Assembly: GCF_042610425.1 (NCBI RefSeq)
Contig: NZ_JBGJZM010000002.1
Span: 434,001-498,000 of the forward strand
Direction of reading: 5' to 3'
Source of the DNA: Ectobacillus sp042610425
GTDB lineage: Bacteria; Bacillota; Bacilli; Bacillales; Bacillaceae_G
Length of the DNA stretch: 64,000 bases
Shown: positions 61,124-64,000 of the stretch, piece by piece
Position numbering within the stretch: the stretch's first letter is position 1
Layout of the letters: each line of letters starts with the position of its first letter
Made by a program: the position numbers and the translations under genes
The notes under the pieces: model-generated
Database searches by the model: none
Seen by the model: the letters and a program-made list of their open reading frames with translations, nothing else
What the model was told of the DNA's origin: nothing

Positions 61124-61300
61124 TTGAACAATCAACGAGCAAAACAGATTGCATCTTCACCCATTATGGCAAACGTTACCTTTGATGGAATTCCCGTTTA
61201 TATCCAGGAAGTAAATGATAATTCCATGGCTCGGATCTATCCTCTACATGAGCCAGATGCAGAGCAAAGTGTCCCGGTAAGCAGCTTGGTAGAGCACTAA
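61124..61300 (+). CDS. sspH: Small acid-soluble spore protein H
   Basis: A 58-residue spore core protein of the SspH family: NNQRAKQIASSPIMANVTFD at the start, then IPVYIQEVNDNSMARIYPL and a VPVSSLVE-type tail, all typical of SspH. Starts at TTG 61124, eight bases after a perfect AAGGAGG, so it is easily missed by ATG-only gene callers. Small-SASPs are made in the forespore; a CATACTA element at 61064-61070 resembles the SigG -10 box, but no convincing -35 is in place. Terminator follows directly. Confidence 0.85.
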   Translation: MNNQRAKQIASSPIMANVTFDGIPVYIQEVNDNSMARIYPLHEPDAEQSVPVSSLVEH

Positions 61301-61307
61301 ATAGCAA

Positions 61308-61339
61308 AAGGACCATTCTACTATCGTAGAATGGTCCTT
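61308..61339 (+). terminator. Terminator after sspH
   Basis: AAGGACCATTCTAC / GTAGAATGGTCCTT, a perfect 14-bp stem with a 4-nt loop; weak T tail. Confidence 0.75.
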
Positions 61340-61420
61340 CTCTATACGTTACTGATCTTTAAATGATTAATAATTTAACTCTACATTTCCATATTTAAAT
61401 CCGCAAAGACAGTGAGTGGT

Positions 61421-62146
61421 TTACTTCCCAATGAATTCTTGTGACCAATAGTCTTGACTTGACGAATGACCAACACCAATCTTTGTGTAGTTCACATTTA
61501 AAATGTTAGCACGGTGACCTGTGCTGTTCATCCAAGCTTGTACAACTTCCTCTGCGGAGCGTTGTCCTTTTGCAAGATTTTCACCAGCATGAGAATACGT
61601 AATCCCAAATATTTTCATCATATCAAAAGGTGACCCATACGTTGGGCTGGTATGCGAAAAGTAATTTTTATTAAGCATGTCATTTGATTTCTCTTGAGCC
61701 ATACTGGCCAATGTAGTATCCAGTTGAAGATCAGGAAGTCCATTTTTACGTCGCTGATCATTTGTTAATTGAACAACCTTCGCCTCCATACTATCAACTG
61801 CAGCATTAGAAGGTGTCGGTGGTGTCTGGCTCGGCGTTGGTGCTTTTGGTGCTATAGCATTTCCTTGATTTTGACATGGACATAATCCTGTATTCGAACC
61901 ACTTTGAGGAGAATAGGCAACTGGAACTGGTGTTATATATCCTCCACCTGTGTTAGAGCGCATGTATTCATGCTTTGGTACATTATCACCATCAATACCT
62001 GGACGTGCCAACTCATTTCTAGGCATATTTTGTCGATTGTCGGCTGCATTGTTCATTCCAGTGTTTGCATTATATCCACAGCCACTTACCCCAAGTACAA
62101 AAATAGAAAGAACCGCAATTTTTGAAAAAAAACAAAAACTCCTCAC
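61421..62146 (-). CDS. CAP-domain lipoprotein (YkwD-like)
   Basis: A 241-residue exported protein. The N terminus is a lipoprotein signal with lipobox VSGC (Cys23). Residues about 30-110 are low-complexity, Asn/Pro/Gly-rich, with CPCQNQG in the middle. Residues about 115-241 are a CAP (SCP/PR1) domain: LTNDQRRKNGLPDLQLD, the SHTSPTYGSPFDMM and GENLAKGQRSAEEVVQAWMNS blocks, and GHRANILNVNYTKIGVG. Homologs such as YkwD and YhcR-associated proteins occur on spores and cell walls; function unclear. Start GTG 62146, five bases after AAGGAGGG. Confidence 0.87.
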   Translation of the reverse strand: MRSFCFFSKIAVLSIFVLGVSGCGYNANTGMNNAADNRQNMPRNELARPGIDGDNVPKHEYMRSNTGGGYITPVPVAYSPQSGSNTGLCPCQNQGNAIAPKAPTPSQTPPTPSNAAVDSMEAKVVQLTNDQRRKNGLPDLQLDTTLASMAQEKSNDMLNKNYFSHTSPTYGSPFDMMKIFGITYSHAGENLAKGQRSAEEVVQAWMNSTGHRANILNVNYTKIGVGHSSSQDYWSQEFIGK

Positions 62147-62304
62147 TAAATCCCTCCTTCATCGTGAACTATTTTCACTTTTATTATTTGCTATAGCGAA
62201 GAAGAGATTCTAGGTAAGTGGCTCCTAAATTGGAAATGATGTATGCAAATCAATCAAAGAATAGCCTACAGGAATGGGGAAATAATAGAAGAGAAAACAA
62301 GGTG

Positions 62305-62529
62305 TTACTCTGTCTGTTCCAAAATGCATTTGGCTGCCTCTCCTGTAGTTACAAACACATTCATATAACCGCCGCGGAGCGCTCCGATCATTCCTGATAC
62401 TTTTTTAAGGGATTCTGCAACACCAATGGAATAACGCGTCCGTTTTAATTTAGCAAGGTCAATTGTAATTGTTCGGTCAGATATTCCAGTATGGACTAGC
62501 ACTCCATCTTTACCATAATTACAGGTACA
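62305..62529 (-). pseudogene. Remnant of a SorC-type sugar-responsive regulator
   Basis: About 74 codons matching the C-terminal end of the SorC/DeoR sugar-binding domain: DGVLVHTGISDRTITIDLAK, then SIGVAESLKKVSGMIGALRG with a terminal VTTGEAAKCIL helix. A stop codon cuts the frame directly upstream (62530-62532) and the DNA-binding half is gone. No start codon with a ribosome binding site is present. The remaining intergenic sequence shows no trace of the target operon. Degraded pseudogene. Confidence 0.75.
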
Positions 62530-62566
62530 TCATACATTTGTAAAAGTAAAAATGATTGTTAAGTGA

Positions 62567-62605
62567 AATACGAGAAGCCTCCCACTAGAGGAGGCTTCTC
62601 GTATT
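62567..62605 (-). terminator. Terminator after the glyoxalase-like gene
   Basis: AATACGAGAAGCCTCC / GGAGGCTTCTCGTATT, a perfect 16-bp stem with a 7-nt loop. Confidence 0.78.
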
Positions 62606-62613
62606 ACTATAAA

Positions 62614-63381
62614 TCATAAAAATACGTATTCCCCTTGTCCAATTGCAATTGTTTTTTCTTTCAGATCATACGATTCTGTACGAAACAACAATTTTGTTAA
62701 CTGGTTAGCATCACCTTGTTTAAAAATAAAGGACTTGTCGCCAATAGCAAGTGTTACAGAAGTTTCATCGGACTCTATAACAGCTAGCCCAAATAGCGCC
62801 TGCCAATGCGCTGCGACTGCTGATGGATCTGATACGTAGAAAACACCACTTTGAATGGTTGTATTCCCAGCTGGATGAGACTGAATAATACCACTTTTCG
62901 TAAGACTTTCCAACCGCTCCTCATCAGTACCCTTCCATTGAATCACAAAGGGATAAGTAAGACCCTGATAATCTCCGGCAATCGTAAACATGCGCCACTG
63001 TATAAGTTGTCCATGCGTGTCCAAACGCTTTCCGTCAATAATGGGTGATAAGGTTAACCCTTTTGCTTGTAAGGAAGCAGCGGTATCATCAATATCATCC
63101 GTTCGAATGGCAACGCGGCTAAGCACTTCATGTGCTGGCAACAAGGTAACCGAATCTTTAACAACAAGGTTTGATGCATCAGCATTCTTCGCTAACTCAC
63201 GGTCTTCAATTCCTAAAAATTCAATGTAGGACAATCCAAAATAACTAAGTGCATTATATGTGCCCCATTGCTTATGAGAGCCGCCTTGGAACGCAATTAA
63301 TCCATTATTATGAAACGTTTCAATGGCGTTGTCCAAGTCATTTACATAATGAACGGTATGATCCCAATTTACGGTTGTCAT
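62614..63381 (-). CDS. VOC superfamily protein (Glyoxalase_3-like)
   Basis: A 255-residue protein with two vicinal-oxygen-chelate-type modules (about 5-130 and 135-250). WDHTVHYVNDLDNAIETFHN at the N terminus and LSYIEFLGIED in the first module fit the Glyoxalase_3 (PF13468-like) family of bacilli, whose substrates are unknown. Its ATG overlaps the stop of the ProC-like gene (ATGA), and AAGGGA lies six bases upstream, so the two are coupled. A metal-binding pair (His6, Glu near 53) is possible. Confidence 0.85.
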   Translation of the reverse strand: MTTVNWDHTVHYVNDLDNAIETFHNNGLIAFQGGSHKQWGTYNALSYFGLSYIEFLGIEDRELAKNADASNLVVKDSVTLLPAHEVLSRVAIRTDDIDDTAASLQAKGLTLSPIIDGKRLDTHGQLIQWRMFTIAGDYQGLTYPFVIQWKGTDEERLESLTKSGIIQSHPAGNTTIQSGVFYVSDPSAVAAHWQALFGLAVIESDETSVTLAIGDKSFIFKQGDANQLTKLLFRTESYDLKEKTIAIGQGEYVFL

Positions 63382-64000
63382 TTATTATCCCTTCCTAATT
63401 CAGTTGTTCGTTTAACAGCCGCTAAAACACTTCGCTGCAACCCAGCTGCAAAGTCGCTATTGTTTAACTCGTATAGTGCATGAATACCTACGCCCCCTGC
63501 CGAATTATTAATATCTAATAATTGTCTAGGGTGGAGGCCGGTTTGCTTCAGCATAGCAGCGGAACCGGCAACATTCTCAAGCGCTACTTGCCACGCTTGC
63601 TCTCTTGGCAAGCCTGCAAGTACACCTGCGTCAGCCAATGATTCAATAAAGTAATATACGTAATTCGGTCCCGCAACACCAAAGCCAGTGAAAATATCAA
63701 TAAGTGACTCGTCAAGATATTGCACTTTCCCGAATCCATTTAGGAAATCATCTACCTGATCTTTCGTAGCATAGGCATTCAATGCTGCCCCGCTATAACC
63801 GAAACCGGTATCCGTTAAAGTATTGGGGATAATTCGAATAATGGGCCGTTTAGCACCGAAAAAATGGGCAAGCTTTTCAATCGTCACACCAGCAACAATT
63901 GATAAAACTGCTGCACTTGGCGCGGCGAACTTTTGAACCACTTCACCAATAGCGCTTAAATTATCCTGAGGGCGAACAGCGATGACAATTAGATCAGCCT
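63378..64000 (-). CDS. ProC-like pyrroline-5-carboxylate reductase (5' end outside window)
   Basis: The 3' ~207 codons of a P5CR-family enzyme; the frame runs off the window's right edge with the ADLIVIAVRPQDN strand of the Rossmann domain. The C-terminal dimerisation domain is present (GFGVAGPNYVYYFIESLADAG, then QVALENVAGSAAMLKQTGLH). The usual D-x-V-x-S-P-G-G-T-T-I active-site stretch is changed to DINNSAGGVGIHAL, so it may act on a related imino acid rather than pyrroline-5-carboxylate itself. Coupled downstream to the glyoxalase-like gene. Confidence 0.8.
   Translation of the reverse strand, partial: ADLIVIAVRPQDNLSAIGEVVQKFAAPSAAVLSIVAGVTIEKLAHFFGAKRPIIRIIPNTLTDTGFGYSGAALNAYATKDQVDDFLNGFGKVQYLDESLIDIFTGFGVAGPNYVYYFIESLADAGVLAGLPREQAWQVALENVAGSAAMLKQTGLHPRQLLDINNSAGGVGIHALYELNNSDFAAGLQRSVLAAVKRTTELGRDNK

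Overview
The window looks like a chromosomal segment of a Gram-positive, endospore-forming member of the Bacillaceae. Evidence is a TTG-initiated sspH spore protein gene, close B. subtilis/B. cereus-type orthologs (YwdK/YwdI/Ung block, GuaD, NiaP, YfmM, PepT, a YdgI/YdgJ-like pair, a YdgG/YdgH-like pair), strong AGGAGG-type ribosome binding sites, SAM and TPP riboswitches, and many U-tailed intrinsic terminators. I cannot name the species. There is no rRNA, tRNA, prophage, insertion sequence or CRISPR array; almost everything reads as ordinary core and accessory chromosome.

Layout. 0-5 kb: ywdK, ywdI, a HAD phosphatase, ung, guaD and an Old-Yellow-Enzyme-type oxidoreductase, with a 52-53 bp tandem repeat array at 1850-2136. 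4.7-7.4 kb: an SGNH hydrolase/ABC exporter operon. 7.6-12.4 kb: the homoserine branch point, with hom-thrC-thrB under one promoter and metA under a SAM riboswitch, behind a truncated metY-like fragment. 12.5-15 kb: small and uncharacterised genes, including an FHA/winged-helix regulator with a short membrane-peptide gene in front, a compact ~160-nt transcript with a 19-codon ORF, and a second 52-bp repeat array. 15-27 kb: a MarR/MMPL exporter pair, a MetX-like hydrolase, a luciferase-like oxidoreductase, a diguanylate cyclase, cstA with its small partner, a LytTR response regulator and niaP.

27-34 kb: surface-glycan genes (WecG/TagA type, GT4, O-antigen ligase/polymerase type, a further GT-B enzyme), the MarR/nitroreductase pair and a TRIC-type channel. 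34-45 kb: topB, a nucleotidyltransferase-like/methyltransferase fusion coupled to a GT39-type membrane glycosyltransferase, a cytochrome P450, the ABC-F protein YfmM and a cellulose-synthase-like enzyme. 45-54 kb: an amino acid permease, a PTS-EIIC-like membrane protein behind a switch-like leader RNA, a PIG-V-like mannosyltransferase, a HAD phosphatase, and a self-regulated TetR/ABC operon. 53-64 kb: pepT, an RlmI-like methyltransferase, fumC, thiC with a TPP riboswitch, sspH, a CAP-domain lipoprotein, a decayed SorC-type regulator, a glyoxalase-like protein and the 3' part of a ProC-like gene.

The most interesting items are regulatory or structural: an unidentified terminator/antiterminator leader at 47598-47713; two distant arrays of one 52-bp repeat family, both between convergent transcription units; the truncated metY between SAM riboswitch and metA; the FHA-winged-helix regulator plus its small membrane peptide; the short transcript at 14.6 kb; and several well-placed palindromic operators. 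All family calls are from reading protein motifs by eye; no database search was run.
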